NCBI GenBank assembly: GCA_028023455.1
Contig: JAQFVV010012404.1
Span: 14,054,000 to 14,117,999, forward strand
Length of the DNA stretch: 64,000 nt
Reading direction: 5' to 3'
Source: Epiperipatus broadwayi
Lineage: Eukaryota; Onychophora; Udeonychophora; Euonychophora; Peripatidae
Part shown: positions 11,891 to 27,400 of the stretch, piece by piece
How positions within the stretch are numbered: position 1 is the first letter of the stretch
Layout: the number at the start of each line of letters is the position of its first letter
Made by a program: the position numbers and the translations under genes
Notes under the pieces: generated by a model
Seen by the model: the letters and a program-made list of their open reading frames with translations, nothing else
What the model was told of the DNA's origin: nothing
Databases searched by the model: none

Positions 11891-14325
11891 GACCTACTTT
11901 TTAGACTATTTATTTGAATAAAAACATTTTTTAATATATATATATTACTTTTTAGTTTCATAACTTTTTTAAAACTAGAGAGAAAAATAAAAATTTATTG
12001 ACAAATTTAAACAATTTTTGAATGGCAAAGCATTCAAGTAAAATTTAATAAGAAGTAATTTGATTTTAAAAGATCAAAAATCTTCCTACATTCATAAGCT
12101 TAAAAAGGTATCTTTTTCATTATAGTTAGTGGGTCGTTTTCTAAATCATATTGTGCTACATTTAATGATTCTATAATAACATTGAAAAAATTATGAAAAC
12201 TCAACAAAGTTTAGAATTTTACAAATAATTTAAGATATATATATATATTGCAAAGTATTTTTTTATAATTATCTAAGCAGAGAAAACCATAAGAAAAGTT
12301 CACTTTGATAAAAAGTCAATGTCACAGTTACCTTTATACAATGATAAATGGTATTCTATTTTAATGATTTATTCCCCTTTAATTAATTTCTATTACTTTT
12401 TTTATATAATAATACCATTAGATAGTAGTATCATAAAAAGTACCAAATCCCTATTCATTATTTCTTTTTTTGCTAAAATTATTTGCAAACACTAAAAAAT
12501 GTCTTGCCATTAGGAATATATGTGAATGCTAAGTTTGAGCTATGTTGGAAATCAGAAAGTAGATGAAAATTGATTTACAAGATTTTACAGATAGTTGGAC
12601 AGCAAAAACAGAATAAACTAATAAAAGCATATATAAAAAACAAACAATTAAAGGAAAAGAAATATAGATAACCATTATGCATTATTAAGTATGTGTTATG
12701 TATTTTTGGATACGATAAATTTTAGTAAAAACTTTTAATTAGTTTATCTGCTTCAATTTAAAAAAGAGCATAATTGTTGCAGATCTTTCAAATGTGTGTA
12801 AGCATGCATAGAAAATTTTGTTTAAGATTATGGTGAACTTTTGCATTAAAATAAATATTTTTCTCAAAGTATAGTATTATTAATAACATTTTGTTTTGTA
12901 AGTTGAAATTTTACTTTCAAGTATGATTAGGTAGATTATGATTATAAAAGTTAATTAATAGCAGTATATTTACATTTGTATTATAATAAATTTTTATTTT
13001 TGCTTGTTCTTTTTTGTAACAATATTGATGGGATAAAATTTATGTTAAATATTTATTAAAAATAAAGAAAACAAATTGTTTTCAAATCTCAGTTGATTAA
13101 CCTGTTAGATCCATGTCATATTCTTTACTACCCTTTTTAGGGATGCTTTTAATGGTTGCAATAGATTATTTACTTTTTGCTCTTATAGGCTCACAATTAA
13201 TGAAGACATGTGAAGCATTATAACCAAATGCAGTTTTCTTTTATCTCTTGATTTTACATTTCATTTTACACAATCTGTAATGAGTTCTCTCTTCTAATAA
13301 CTCATAAAAAAGATCTGAGTGCTTTTTTTTATCTTTATTATCTTCCAATTTTTTTTAATATGTTTTGTTTGCATTTTTAAATATAATATTAAAAATACAT
13401 ATTTTGGGCAAAAAAGTATAGAATGATCTGATAATAATTTATAACATATATGCAGCAGCAATAATATTTAAAACCACATAGAGAACATAATTAAAATTAC
13501 TCTCACAAAGTTAATAATAGATAGAAGTCAATGTTGATGTAACAACACTTATCATAATTAAGTCATGAACTGCTTCCAGTTCTGATGAAATACCTGGGAG
13601 AAGTTTTAAAATATGTTGACATATTAACTTGAAAAATATTGAAATTTTTTAGGAATATATCAACCCATAAATTTGAATCACTTGATTTTAAAGATGTTTA
13701 CATTTTTTCCATTTTTAAAAATAAAGGGAATAGGCAAAACTGTAGTAATTATTAAGAAATATAACCATATTCAATACAGAAAAGCTACTTTCAAAGATTG
13801 AACTGAATATATTTCTTCCAGTCATATATAAATAGTAACCAGAGACTGAGACTCATTGTGGGTTTAGAGAATAAGAAGCATTATAGATATTGTTTTTGTT
13901 GCCAAGAAAATGCAAGAAAAGTTTCAAAAATAAAAAATGATTTACATGTTGCTTTTATTCATTAGGCAAAGCATTTATTCAGTTAATAAGATAGTTCTGT
14001 GACATTGTTTGAAATTAATTTGTTGTTTACCAAAATGTATTTATATACAGCTTCTACATAATGGAATGAGAGGGTGAAAATCTGAAACATTTGAAATGAA
14101 AACTGGTATTCTACAAGAGATGATTTAATAAATGGAGACCAGGATACAATATAGATTTGATAGCATTTAAAATTTAAATTGATTAAAAGCAAAGCAAGAA
14201 TTTGATTCTTGATTTACAATATTCTACTAATTGATCTATTATTACCACTTCAAAAGATGATTTATAAAATTGCTTAATGTTTTGAATGCAATATTTAAAG
14301 ACATTCATTTAATAATTAATGCTCA
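11891..14325. other. AT-rich stretch, nothing recognised
   Basis: Short TA runs and homopolymers only. I see no motif-bearing frame and no long repeat. Confidence 0.5.
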
Positions 14326-14329
14326 AGAA

Positions 14330-15060
14330 ACTTAACTCCAATGGGAGAAAAAAAATCCTCAGCAACTTTTGTTTTGGATGGTTGCCAACTTGAGAGTGGA
14401 AAACAATTTAAATATTTCAGCAGTTTTATGAGAAGGTCGTTGTGATATATTGTAGGATCCAATGTATTGCTGCTGCTTTTAACAAGCTAAAACATAAAGT
14501 ATTTCATCACAGAGAAATAACTATGCAACTAAATTAGCTGTGTATAGAGCTGTTATTTTATCTAAAGGGTAAGATTTGAACACCCCATCAGCACAGTGTA
14601 AAGGCACTAAAAAAATTTGTTTAAGGATCCTCCATAAAATTTTAAAATGCAATGGCAAAATTATGACAACAATCAATATGTTTTTTAACCTACTGGATGT
14701 AATAATGTATAGTTTATTGTTGTAAAATCATACCTTTATTGGATTGAACATGTAAAATAAAAGAACAAGGCAAGACTTAATAAAAGGGTGTTCATTGGAA
14801 AGATTACTTAAATTATCTGAAAGACATTCTAAAAAATTGTAATGTTGATTATTTCTATTGGAAAGATATGCAGAGAAAAGAATACATTGGAGAACAACAA
14901 GAAAAAAATTGTTTTCTGCTGAAGAAATTAAAAGACAGGATTGCAAAGTACCAAATAAATAAGAATATGGATCGGTATGTTCTTTATGCGGATATATTTA
15001 TGTTTCACGCAATTGGTTTGTATAATTATTGCAAAATTCATTTCTATGACAGTTTTTTTC
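14330..15060 (+). pseudogene. Relic of a LINE C-terminus ending in a C2H2 zinc finger
   Basis: Translating across frameshifts gives the familiar LINE C-terminal order: FKYFSS (about 14408), FNKLKHKVFHH..., TKLAVYRAVIL (about 14528-14560), LRILHKILK (about 14620), WIEHV (about 14741), KRVFIGKI (about 14783), KRQDCKV (near 14932), then CSLCGY..VSR..GLYNHCKIH-like sequence (about 14980-15035). That last piece is a C2H2-type finger split by one frameshift. At least five stops and frameshifts break it. The same region recurs at 41.43-41.98 and 45.95-46.51 kb, so this is an old dispersed family. The individual blocks are weak; the conserved order across three copies is the main evidence. Confidence 0.55.
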
Positions 15061-16454
15061 TTCTCTTACTTTACTTTCTTTGAAATTGAAATGACTGTAA
15101 AAACTTTTATGAGTAGCTGTTATATGCATGTATGTATATGCTTATATATATATTTTAAAAAAATTCAAATTTTTTTTTTATAATTTTCCCTATAAAAATC
15201 TGTAATCTGTCAAGTAATCTACAAATTTATATTTAAAAATTATATTTGGAGTATATTGTGAGTGTAAGATTATCTCATGCTGTGATAAAAAAATATCTCT
15301 GAACAATTTGATCTTTTATTGTATTACACTGCACAGCAGTACTTCAACCGCAATATCAACGGAAACATCTCAACTTACATAGGAGTAATTTAATCTTAAT
15401 TCAACTATTTCTATACATACAAACACTTTATAATTTCATTTGACAGATTATTATTAAAGATAAATGGAGAACAATATTAAGAAGAAGAACTGAATAATTT
15501 TAGTTTAAACAATTAAAAGAAAACGAAAGGAGAAAAAGAAGATTGTAAGCAAATCTATAAAATTAAATATCACAATCGCATACTGTTTATTACGTATTCA
15601 ATTAAATATAATGCTTATTAGTTTATTATATAATTCTAACGTTCATAAGATAACAAATTATGTTTTAAAATGTGAACCGTAAAATAGCCCACGTATACCA
15701 AAACTTTTCCAAGAACTTGCATTTGTAAGAGGAGTGATACAAAAGTATTAATCTCTAAAAAAAATTAGTTTCTAGGTGAGTTTTGGTTTGGATAGCTAAG
15801 TAAACAGACTTCGAAAAATAGCTGGCTGATAGAAAAATATAAAATCTGTTTAAAAACTGTTTAGCACTAAACTCTCTTCAGATAATTTTTTTAGTTTGGA
15901 TAGATAATTTATTATCAGATAGAGTATGATAATTTTAGGCTTATTTTAGAAAGTAATAAATATTAAATATGTGTGATTAAAAAATGCAAACATACAAGAT
16001 TTCTAGCTAAAATAAGGTGGTACACGAAGGGTAGATTAGTAATTAGGATGATGAATATAACTGCATTGATTCAATATTTCTTGTGGCTATTGTTGTCAAT
16101 GATACGTTATTATTGCAATCCGGAATAATATTATCAATGCGATTTTGAAAAAAAAATGTTCGTAAACTTTTTTGAATCAGCATATAGATTAAATTTCTGT
16201 TTCTTGCTGCCAAAAATATTTTTAGCCGATGTTAAGTATTTGTAAATATAAATAATATTCAAATCAAAAGAATAAATCAGCATGATTATTATCAGGTTTT
16301 ATTTAAATAAAGATATCTCTATCCTTTTTTAGTTTTCTTGCAGTATGATGCAATTTTGTCTTATTATTTTATCCATCCCCTTCATTTTGGTACAACTATG
16401 ATTATAACAGTTAATCTATCATATGATGAAGAAAGTGATCTGATATATCTTTGA
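15061..16454. other. AT-rich stretch, nothing recognised
   Basis: No supported gene or repeat. It ends at the first long (ATT)n array. Confidence 0.5.
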
Positions 16455-16642
<188 letters not shown>

Positions 16643-18108
16643 GTTTCAAAGAATTTTATTAAACAAATGTTACATAGATTCTTTACAACAAACGATTGCA
16701 TCCTGTTACATAGGCAATCATAGGACTTTGGAACAAGTTCTAAATTCTAAAATCAATTGTATTTTACATTTTAAATAATCTGTTTGATGGTTATTCTGTT
16801 ATAGGTTTGATGGCTGTCTTATGAGTGACCATGTTGATGCTGCAATGTCTGGAGTGCTAATTTTGTAATCCTGCTCTTTTATTTGTTGAAGTTTTTTTGT
16901 AAATGTTGCTGGATGTCTTCTTGTATTGTTACCAAATGTAAATGAGCATCTCATGCACCAGTATGCATATAGTAAAAAAGTTATTGCTCGTATTGTTGGG
17001 GTAGAGTTTTTTTTTAAAGATTGTAATATGTTTATTAATGATGTATTTTTCCTTTGGTAAGTTTCTATTAACAATTTGTGTATATTGGATAAACTTGTGC
17101 ATGAATAGAATATGTGCTGTTGTGTCTCTTCTGCTGTGTGGAAAAGATTGCAAAAAGAATCAATGTTTTTATATAGACATCTGTATCGAAGAAAATATGA
17201 TGTTGGTAGTGCATAAAGGTTTATTTTTAATATAAAATCAAAATATTTTGGTTCTAATGACCATTTTTTGAATTTTTTCAATAATTGCTAATTGCTAATT
17301 CCAAGCATTGTTGTTGGTGTGTCTCCAGGATTTTCTGGGTATAATAGTTTGTAAATTTGCCAGTATGAATATTTATATGTTGCTTCTATGTTAATTTGAG
17401 TAGATATTGTTGTGACACTTTGTATTAGTGAAGATAAATACTGTGAATTTGGAGGTGGAGTATACGTTGGTGTAATTGTGAGCAAACATTTTAGTTTAGG
17501 GTATTGTCTTATTGTTGATATGTTGATTGATTTCTGTATATGGAATGTGTAAATAGTGTGCAGTCCTAAACCATTGTTTTCTGTAGATTTGCTAAGAGAT
17601 TTAGCGGGTATTGCAATGGCTTTGCATCCCCATAGTAGTTTAGTGCATAATGATGATATTTTTGATTTGAAATGTTTAGAGAAATTTATTATTGGAGAAA
17701 AATATGTTATTTTTGTGATAATTAACATGTTGAATAATTGAACTTTTGAGTATATGGATAGGTATGCTTTTGATAAAGAGTTTGAAATTTTGTTTATGGA
17801 TTCAAGTAATTTGTTTTGTATGTTTAGCCTCATACCATTTGTTCCCAAGTAAAATGGAAATCCCAGAAAAGGAGTGGGTTTGCCTTGAAGGTATTTAGTA
17901 TATGTTTTGGTTGTATATATGAACCAAGCTGCTGTTTTATTAGGATTGAATTTTAGTTTGAATTCAGATGAGTATTGATCTAATATTTTTTGTAGTGTTG
18001 GAAATTCTTTGCATGATTTTAAAAAAATTATGATATCATCCATGTATGCTAAACATGGGATATTTTGTTATGTGTGTAGAATTTGTATTCCAGCTATATT
18101 TTGTTGTA
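16643..18108 (-). mobile_element. LINE copy A, 5' truncated, L1/Tx1-like, with (AAT)n tail
   Basis: This minus-strand element begins inside the RT domain exactly where a (GAA)n tract ends (about 18108) and finishes at about 16643 with AATAAA and CTTTGAAACA just before (AAT)n. It belongs to the same family as copy B: the protein blocks QNIAGIQI, LAYMDD, GFPF, KYSYWQIY and KKWSLEPKYFDFI have close counterparts in B. Confidence 0.85.
16799..18105 (-). pseudogene. RT C-terminal half of LINE copy A
   Basis: The reading frame stays open across 1.3 kb except for a few stops: a TAA near 18070 and a TAG at 17288-17290 (probably a former Lys codon). The order is AYMDDIIIFL (catalytic Asp pair, 18035-18049), a thumb region with KTAAW and FLGFPFYLG, an N-rich tether, WSLEPKYFDFI, then the knuckle region. 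In the knuckle the second Cys is replaced by Phe (CNLFHTAEETQQHIFYSC), while copy B keeps C-x2-C. The tail RAITFLLYAYWCMRCSFTFGNNTRRHP matches copy B closely. It is non-functional, being 5' truncated with a lost knuckle ligand and internal stops. Confidence 0.85.
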
Positions 18109-21500
<3,392 letters not shown>

Positions 21501-21565
21501 GCTCAGGAATCTTCACAATCAATACATCATCTTTTCATGTGCTTTCCTGAAGATGTGTGATGATA

Positions 21566-22050
21566 GTATTTTAATTATATTCACTTCCATCATCTAATAT
21601 TAAGTATGAATGTCTAGAAAAAATAAACTTTATTTAAATTTTTAAATTACATTCACCTGTTAGTAGTAGCACACAGGTAAGTATATGCATAACATTTCAA
21701 GAGGTATTAGTCTCTCTTCTTCAAATGTTGACCTGAGCAGTGACAGTACTAGCATGGGAATTGAACCTGGACTATTAGATTTTTGAAATACTGAATTTTA
21801 AGGTAGCACTTTAATCACCTTAAAATTCAATATTCAACAATCTAAGGTTGAGATTTAATTGCCATGCTAGTATTGTCACTGCTCAGGCTAGCAAGGATCC
21901 GAAGAAGAGAGGAAAATAATACCTCTTAAAATATCATGTATATATAATACTAACCCTTAAATGTAATTTGAAAATTTAAATAAAGTTTAATTTTTGTAAT
22001 GACATTCAATACTTAATATTAGATGATGGAAATAGTCCAATATATAAATA
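21566..22050. mobile_element. Fold-back element with tRNA-like core, copy 1
   Basis: Arms at about 21566-21790 and 21825-22050 are inverted copies sharing, from outside in, TTCCATCATCTAATATTAAG, TAAACTTTATTTAAATTTT, AAGAGGTATTA and GACAGTACTAGCATG-like blocks. The centre holds a tRNA-like segment. A second copy lies at 44433-44890, which sets the element's limits. No protein-coding content is seen. Confidence 0.8.
21754..21822 (-). repeat. tRNA-like core of the fold-back element
   Basis: On the minus strand, a B box AGGTTCAATTCCC (21756-21768) and an A-box-like GGTGATTAAAGTGC (21806-21819) are in tRNA-like order and spacing. This could serve as an internal Pol III promoter. No full cloverleaf folds. 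Confidence 0.5.
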
Positions 22051-23098
22051 TCACTTTTCATATCAGATTTTTAATTTGCAAATGTAAAACAAATAATTTA
22101 TATTTGCATTCTCAATTTTATAAAAATATCAAATGAGAACAGTGATAGTAATCAGTGAAAATTTCTAAATTTGCTTAAATATTAACATAGGAAATAATTT
22201 AAGCCCATAAGTTAACTGCCATTCATTTTAATACTTATATGAGTAAATAACTAAATATCAAATATGTGAGTACTAATTCAGTGTTTCTGATAATATATAA
22301 TCATAAAAACCAATAAATTTCCTGTGGTGCTCAGATCAATGCACAACCTTTCATATTAGATTTCAATTGTAAATATGAAATTAAATATTTTGCATTTGCA
22401 TTCTTAATCTTGTAAAACTAGTGAATCTGAAACCTATTATTAGATTCAAAATGCGAATATAAGTTAATTTATTTGATGCTTACAAGAGGGTAATACATTA
22501 ATATGAGCAGTGAAAGGAAAGTTTCTTTGTCTCCATGATTTAATATTATAAGAAATCTATATTAAATAATGTTTTCATTACTTATTTATAAGATGGGTAT
22601 TAAAGGGAGTAATAATTATTTCTACCTTATATGTTGTTAAATTATTTCTTGTATTAAATGATGTTTTATTAACATTTGAGTATAGATACCCTGATTAAAA
22701 TCATTTGTCAGATCTATTTTTATGAGATTGAGAATGCAAATGAAAGATTGATGCAGTTTAGATTTTCAAGTTAAAATCTGACCTGAGAAGGCAATCTATA
22801 AATTATTTGCCATACTGAATAAAGTTGTGTTAACATAGGAATATGGATGAAAGTTTACTCTGTTAATATCAAACATTATGATTTACTATTCTTATAAAAC
22901 TAAGAATGCAAATGTAAACTAATTTATTTTATATTTGCAAGTTAAAATCTGATATGGCTTTTCATTGATTTTATATTACACAAACATAAATATATATCAT
23001 AGTATTATTTCCAAAAAATAAAATTAAATTAAAAAATTACTTGTATATAAAATTACCTCCAGGAGCTTCTATGTGATAAAAATTTATTAGGTAAATAG
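22051..23098. other. AT-rich stretch with short dispersed similarities
   Basis: Motifs such as ATTTGCAAGTTAAAATCTGA and its complement recur (near 22055, 22350, 22760 and 22935), suggesting old diverged repeats. No gene is seen. Confidence 0.4.

Positions 23099-23149
<51 letters not shown>
23099..23149 (+). repeat. (TA)n microsatellite, about 51 bp
   Basis: Perfect TA array just outside the left arm of the family A fold-back element. Confidence 0.95.
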
Positions 23150-23151
<2 letters not shown>

Positions 23152-23250
23152 AGTATAGTGCATATACTTAATCTACTTTCAATCATCCACTGTATCCAAT
23201 ATAACTAATGCACATGGCCACATATATATATATATAAAGGATAAATGATG

Positions 23251-23294
23251 TACAATATATGTATTTCATGCTGAACCAGCACTCATCAGTTGGT
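23251..23294 (-). ncRNA. Hammerhead ribozyme, family A (core intact)
   Basis: Read on the minus strand, all core parts are in order. Stem I 5' strand is ACCAA and the core box is CTGATGA. Stem II is GTGCT/AGCAT around loop GGTTC, closing with one G-U pair. The second core box is GAAA. Stem III is AT/AT with a four-base loop, then A as the cleavage-site base (ATA triplet), then stem I 3' strand TTG. Stem I has only three pairs here because a G has become T; the 35-kb copy keeps five. A short stem III is known in animal hammerheads. Activity is unproven. Confidence 0.75.
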
Positions 23295-23819
23295 CTAGAC
23301 AATTATCTCCCTCATATAATCAGTGCTGAGTTTATATTAAGATAGCAAATCTACATACTTTAATGAAAATGGTCTAATCCTCTTCACATTCCAATTCTTC
23401 AACCATCCAAACCACTGAAAATCTGATAATGAAATGCTTAAAGTCCTTAATGATGCCAATATTATAGTATACCCATTGTGACCTTCTGATCCCTCATATA
23501 TAGAACCCTAATATGCTGATTTAAATATACAGGAGAGGGATATTGAGCCTGTATTCTGCCATATATCTTCAGTATATTTAAGTGGACATATTAATGCCCA
23601 ACATATGAGGGATCACATTGACTTAAGGTCAATAAGGATATGATTATAATATTAGCATCATCAAGGGCCTTGAAAATTCCATCATCAGATTTTCAGTGAT
23701 ATGGATGGTTAAATAGTTAGAGTGTGGAGAGAATTGAAGCCTATCTGTTAAAGTGTGTAGATTTGTTATATCTTAATTTAAACCAAGAACTGATTATATA
23801 TGTGTATGTGAGATGCAGT

Positions 23820-23850
23820 CCAACTGATGAGTTCTGGTTCAGCATATTAT
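23820..23850 (+). pseudogene. Decayed family A hammerhead (right arm)
   Basis: CCAA, CTGATGA (23824-23830) and most of stem II (23831-23845) remain. The GAAA box and stem III have been replaced by an AT/TA run, so it cannot be active. Confidence 0.7.
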
Positions 23851-24302
23851 ATATATATATATAATTGCAGATCATTTATCTTTTTCACATGTATTTAGTC
23901 ATGTGTATCAGTTATATTGGATAGAGTGGATAACTAGAAGAAGCTTGAAAGTCTGGGTTCAAATTACCTTTAATTACATTAGATTAAATATATACACTAT
24001 ACTTGTCTTTCAATATTACATATTGAGTTGTATTCAGCCCATATATTTTCTGTATATTTAAATGAACATATTAAGTTTCTACATATGAGAAGTCAGATTG
24101 ATTTAAGATCAATATGGGTATAACTATAATATTGGCATCATCAAGGGCTTTGAGAATTCCATCATCAGATTTTTAGTGATATAGATAGATGAAGAGTTAG
24201 AGTGCAAAGTGCATTGAAGCCTATCAATTAAAGAGTTTAGATTTGCTATCTTAATATAAACCAAGCACTCATTATATATGTGTGTGGTATTTGATGATCC
24301 AG

Positions 24303-24345
24303 ACCAACTAATTAGTGCTGTTTCAGCATGAAATATGTATATTGA
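24303..24345 (+). pseudogene. Decayed family A hammerhead
   Basis: The helices and GAAA box survive (stem II GTGCT/AGCAT 24315-24329; GAAA 24330-24333; stem III with ATA cleavage triplet; stem I ACCAA/TTG). The first core box reads CTAATTA, so two invariant G positions are lost. It should be inactive. Confidence 0.75.
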
Positions 24346-24399
24346 AAGATCATTTATCTTTTTCACATACATGTGGTCATGTATATTAGTTATATTGGA

Positions 24400-24446
24400 T
24401 AGTGTGGATGATTAGAGGGAGTTTGAAAATCTGGGTTTAAATCCTC
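24400..24446 (+). promoter_or_regulatory. tRNA-like Pol III boxes at the end of the family A unit
   Basis: GGATGATTAGAGGG resembles an A box and GGGTTTAAATCC is a good B box about 20 bases further on. The spacing is shorter than in a tRNA. Similar boxes end the other family A units (GTTCAAGTCC near 32650; AGTTCGAATCCT on the minus strand near 34971-34982). Confidence 0.4.
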
Positions 24447-24479
24447 TTTAATTATATATATATTCTAACCATGCCATTT

Positions 24480-27400
24480 GCATATTCACTTCTGGGCAAT
24501 ATAATATTAAATAAAAATGGGTTAGCTCAGTTAATGATTACATTTGATTAAATGCAAATAATTAATAAATAAAATATTCTGCATTAGTATTAAATGTTCC
24601 TCTAGCTCAAATTCAAAAATAAGAATAAGGTTCAGTTTATAAAATAAATAAATAAATAAATATTTATTATTTCATGAGACTTGGAAGTGAAAATACAGGT
24701 GACAAGAAAGATTACATTGAGCCAATATCCCACAGGATACTATCTCAATGGCATAAGAACACTATCCCCCCTATTACTATCTCAAATAAATAAACTTATA
24801 GTATTCTTATGACTTTAATAACTCCTACTCATTAAGATTAAACTAATAATTAAATCTTAATCTTTTATTTACTATAATTTAGCTCAATAAAATCTCAGGT
24901 TTATAAAATTATTCTAAGATAATCAAATCACGGTAGTAAAACATGATAAGAGATTTTTATGTCATACTCTACTACACTTAAACTAATAAAAATAATAATA
25001 ATAATATTCTTCATTGGATGAACTAATTCTGTATATCTTTTCTTCACTATAATTTTATTACCATAATAAAATAAATAAAATACTATAATCTTTTATCTTC
25101 ATATAATAATATCATAAATACATGGTAGCTTTTGGTAATCTGAAAAATATATGTGTGGCAATTAATAGCATATAATTCGATGTACTATTATGATAATTAA
25201 TTTATGACCATAAGATAATGTAAAATGTGATTACTCAAATAAATAAATACCAAGAAAATATTCGAATTCTTAAAATAATTCTTTATTTATTCTGTGCAAA
25301 AATATCATGTTTAATTTAGTGACTCTGTGTCTTAGATGTATTGAAATGGGAAAAATAAATAACCATCATAAATTTTTGAAAAACAAATTTAATAAAGTTT
25401 TATTATAACAGTAAAACAAAATAACACTTTATTTACAATATTTACATTTTTTAACATCCTTAAATTTGCACCGTTATATATTTTTTTATTTAGAACTTAG
25501 TTAAGTCTTTATTCTGACTTAAAGTAATAATAATAAAACAATACAATTTTATTGATTCTTTTATGAACAATCTTATGATAAAAATACATTTATTTATACT
25601 TATTTAAAATATATTATCTTTAACTATTATTTAATTATGCTTCTTTTTTTTATTGAAACATAGTACGGAAAAACAAAATAATAATAATAATCGAGAGCAT
25701 GGATATTTTTCACTAGACAATTTCATTTTGCAATGTTAAAAGATATCATGTAAAATATCTAATGATAATTTATTACTAGATTGTGTGGATATCGTTGTTC
25801 ACTACACAATGCCTATTAAATATAATACATCCCATTTAATATTACTCTAATACTATATAGTTGTAACTACTGATATATTCCCTATTATTAAATAATATAA
25901 AATTGAACCTATGCTTATTGTTTATATCGTTTTACTTTATAACATTATATCTTAAAAATATGCAGTACTCGTTAAAAAATGAAATAAAATATTTAAAAAA
26001 TTATTTAATATTTCAAAAGCAACTTTGCTTTACATATTTTATTCCTGAAGTTTATTTTACTTTTCAAAATAAAATCTAAAAACATATTTTATGATTCTTT
26101 TTCCTTTTGGATCCATTGGATTTTCAATTCCAATTTATACCAATTATATTTTTTCTTACAAGTAAATGAACTTATCTCATTCAGACAATAGCATATCTTA
26201 AACTCTAAATTATTTATTATTTCTTTTAAAATATACCATACTTTGTGATGTAGTTACTTTGGAAATCTACATAGCGAATAGATGTGTAAGCCTTAGGGAA
26301 GAAAAACTAGAGTATAACTCATAGCACATATCAGAGAAAAATACTATGGCACAGTGTATTTATAAGAAATAGAGACCTGACCTATTCTGTCTAATTACCT
26401 CCAATACTATCAATGATGTCAAAGCTATTCCTTCAGCTTATTTGAAAACATCAATACTTAAAAATAGACACTGCCCAAAATAAATATACACCTACAGGGC
26501 TTTGTTAACTGTATTGTATATCTATTAAGATTATAAAATACTATTCATATTCCCTTATTACATCCTACCTTAATATCATTTCATGGGTTCATGTTCATAA
26601 TACTACAACCAAGTCACTATCTTATCATTATTTCCTAAAAGATTTATCACGTCTTACATCGACAAATAACAAACTTGCATATTCAAAATAATAAACAAAA
26701 TTCAATTATAATTAGAGCGATCTCACTGATCCACAAGAAAAGTTTGCTTTACTTTCTTATTCTATATTCTAAACATACAAACTTGTCACATAAATACTTT
26801 GAACATCCAATAATATGAAAGTTTTTAAAATAATCACATAAATATTCATCATCATATTGTGTTATTACTAGTATAAAATTATAGTATGCATATTCTTAAA
26901 ATAAATCCTAATCTCATAATTTTAAAGTGTTGTACAAATGCATTTTATATATAATTTAACATTCATACTTTCATACATTACAATTCATAGGCAATCTGCA
27001 AAAAAGAAAAACAAAATACATCATAAAAATATATCAATATTCATTAACTATTACAAAGTGATATTAACTTGTCATCACTTTTGCAGTCTTCTTTTTCCAT
27101 CAATTAGATACAACATTGCATACATGAAAATACAATCCATACTTTTACTTAAATTTTCTTATTTAAATTATTAAATTATTCTACTATAAGATTCTAATAT
27201 TATCAATAAATTAATATTCATGTTCCTACTCTTATAAAAATAATATTACACATTGAAAAAGTTAATAAATAAAAAATCAAAACTATAATTACATATATCT
27301 TCAATTGACTCTTCAATTGATGAAGGTTCTTGATAAAGTTCAAAATGTTTTTATTTTCTTTTTTCAGAGTTTTTTTTTAAATGTTCTCTTCAAGAGCGAT

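Larger units (their letters stand above)
23140..24015. mobile_element. Family A fold-back element with hammerhead arms
   Basis: Two inverted arms run about 23140-23540 and 23570-24015. Blocks shared in inverted order include CAAGTATAGTGCATATACTT, TATCCAATATAACT, AACCAGCACTCATCAGTTGG, AGATTTTCAGTGAT and CATATGAGGGATCA. The arms are two copies of the family A unit placed head to head. The left arm carries a hammerhead with intact core and the right arm a broken one. The right arm also has a B-box-like GGGTTCAAATT near 23955. Confidence 0.8.
24025..24480 (+). mobile_element. Family A unit, single copy next to the fold-back
   Basis: This direct repeat of the right arm matches block for block (CATCATCAAGGGC, TCCATCATCAGATTTT, CAGCATGAAATATGTATATT, TTATATTGGATAGTGTGGAT). 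It ends in a tRNA-like B box, GGGTTTAAATCC, at about 24432-24443. It is 5' truncated relative to the fold-back arms. Confidence 0.75.
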
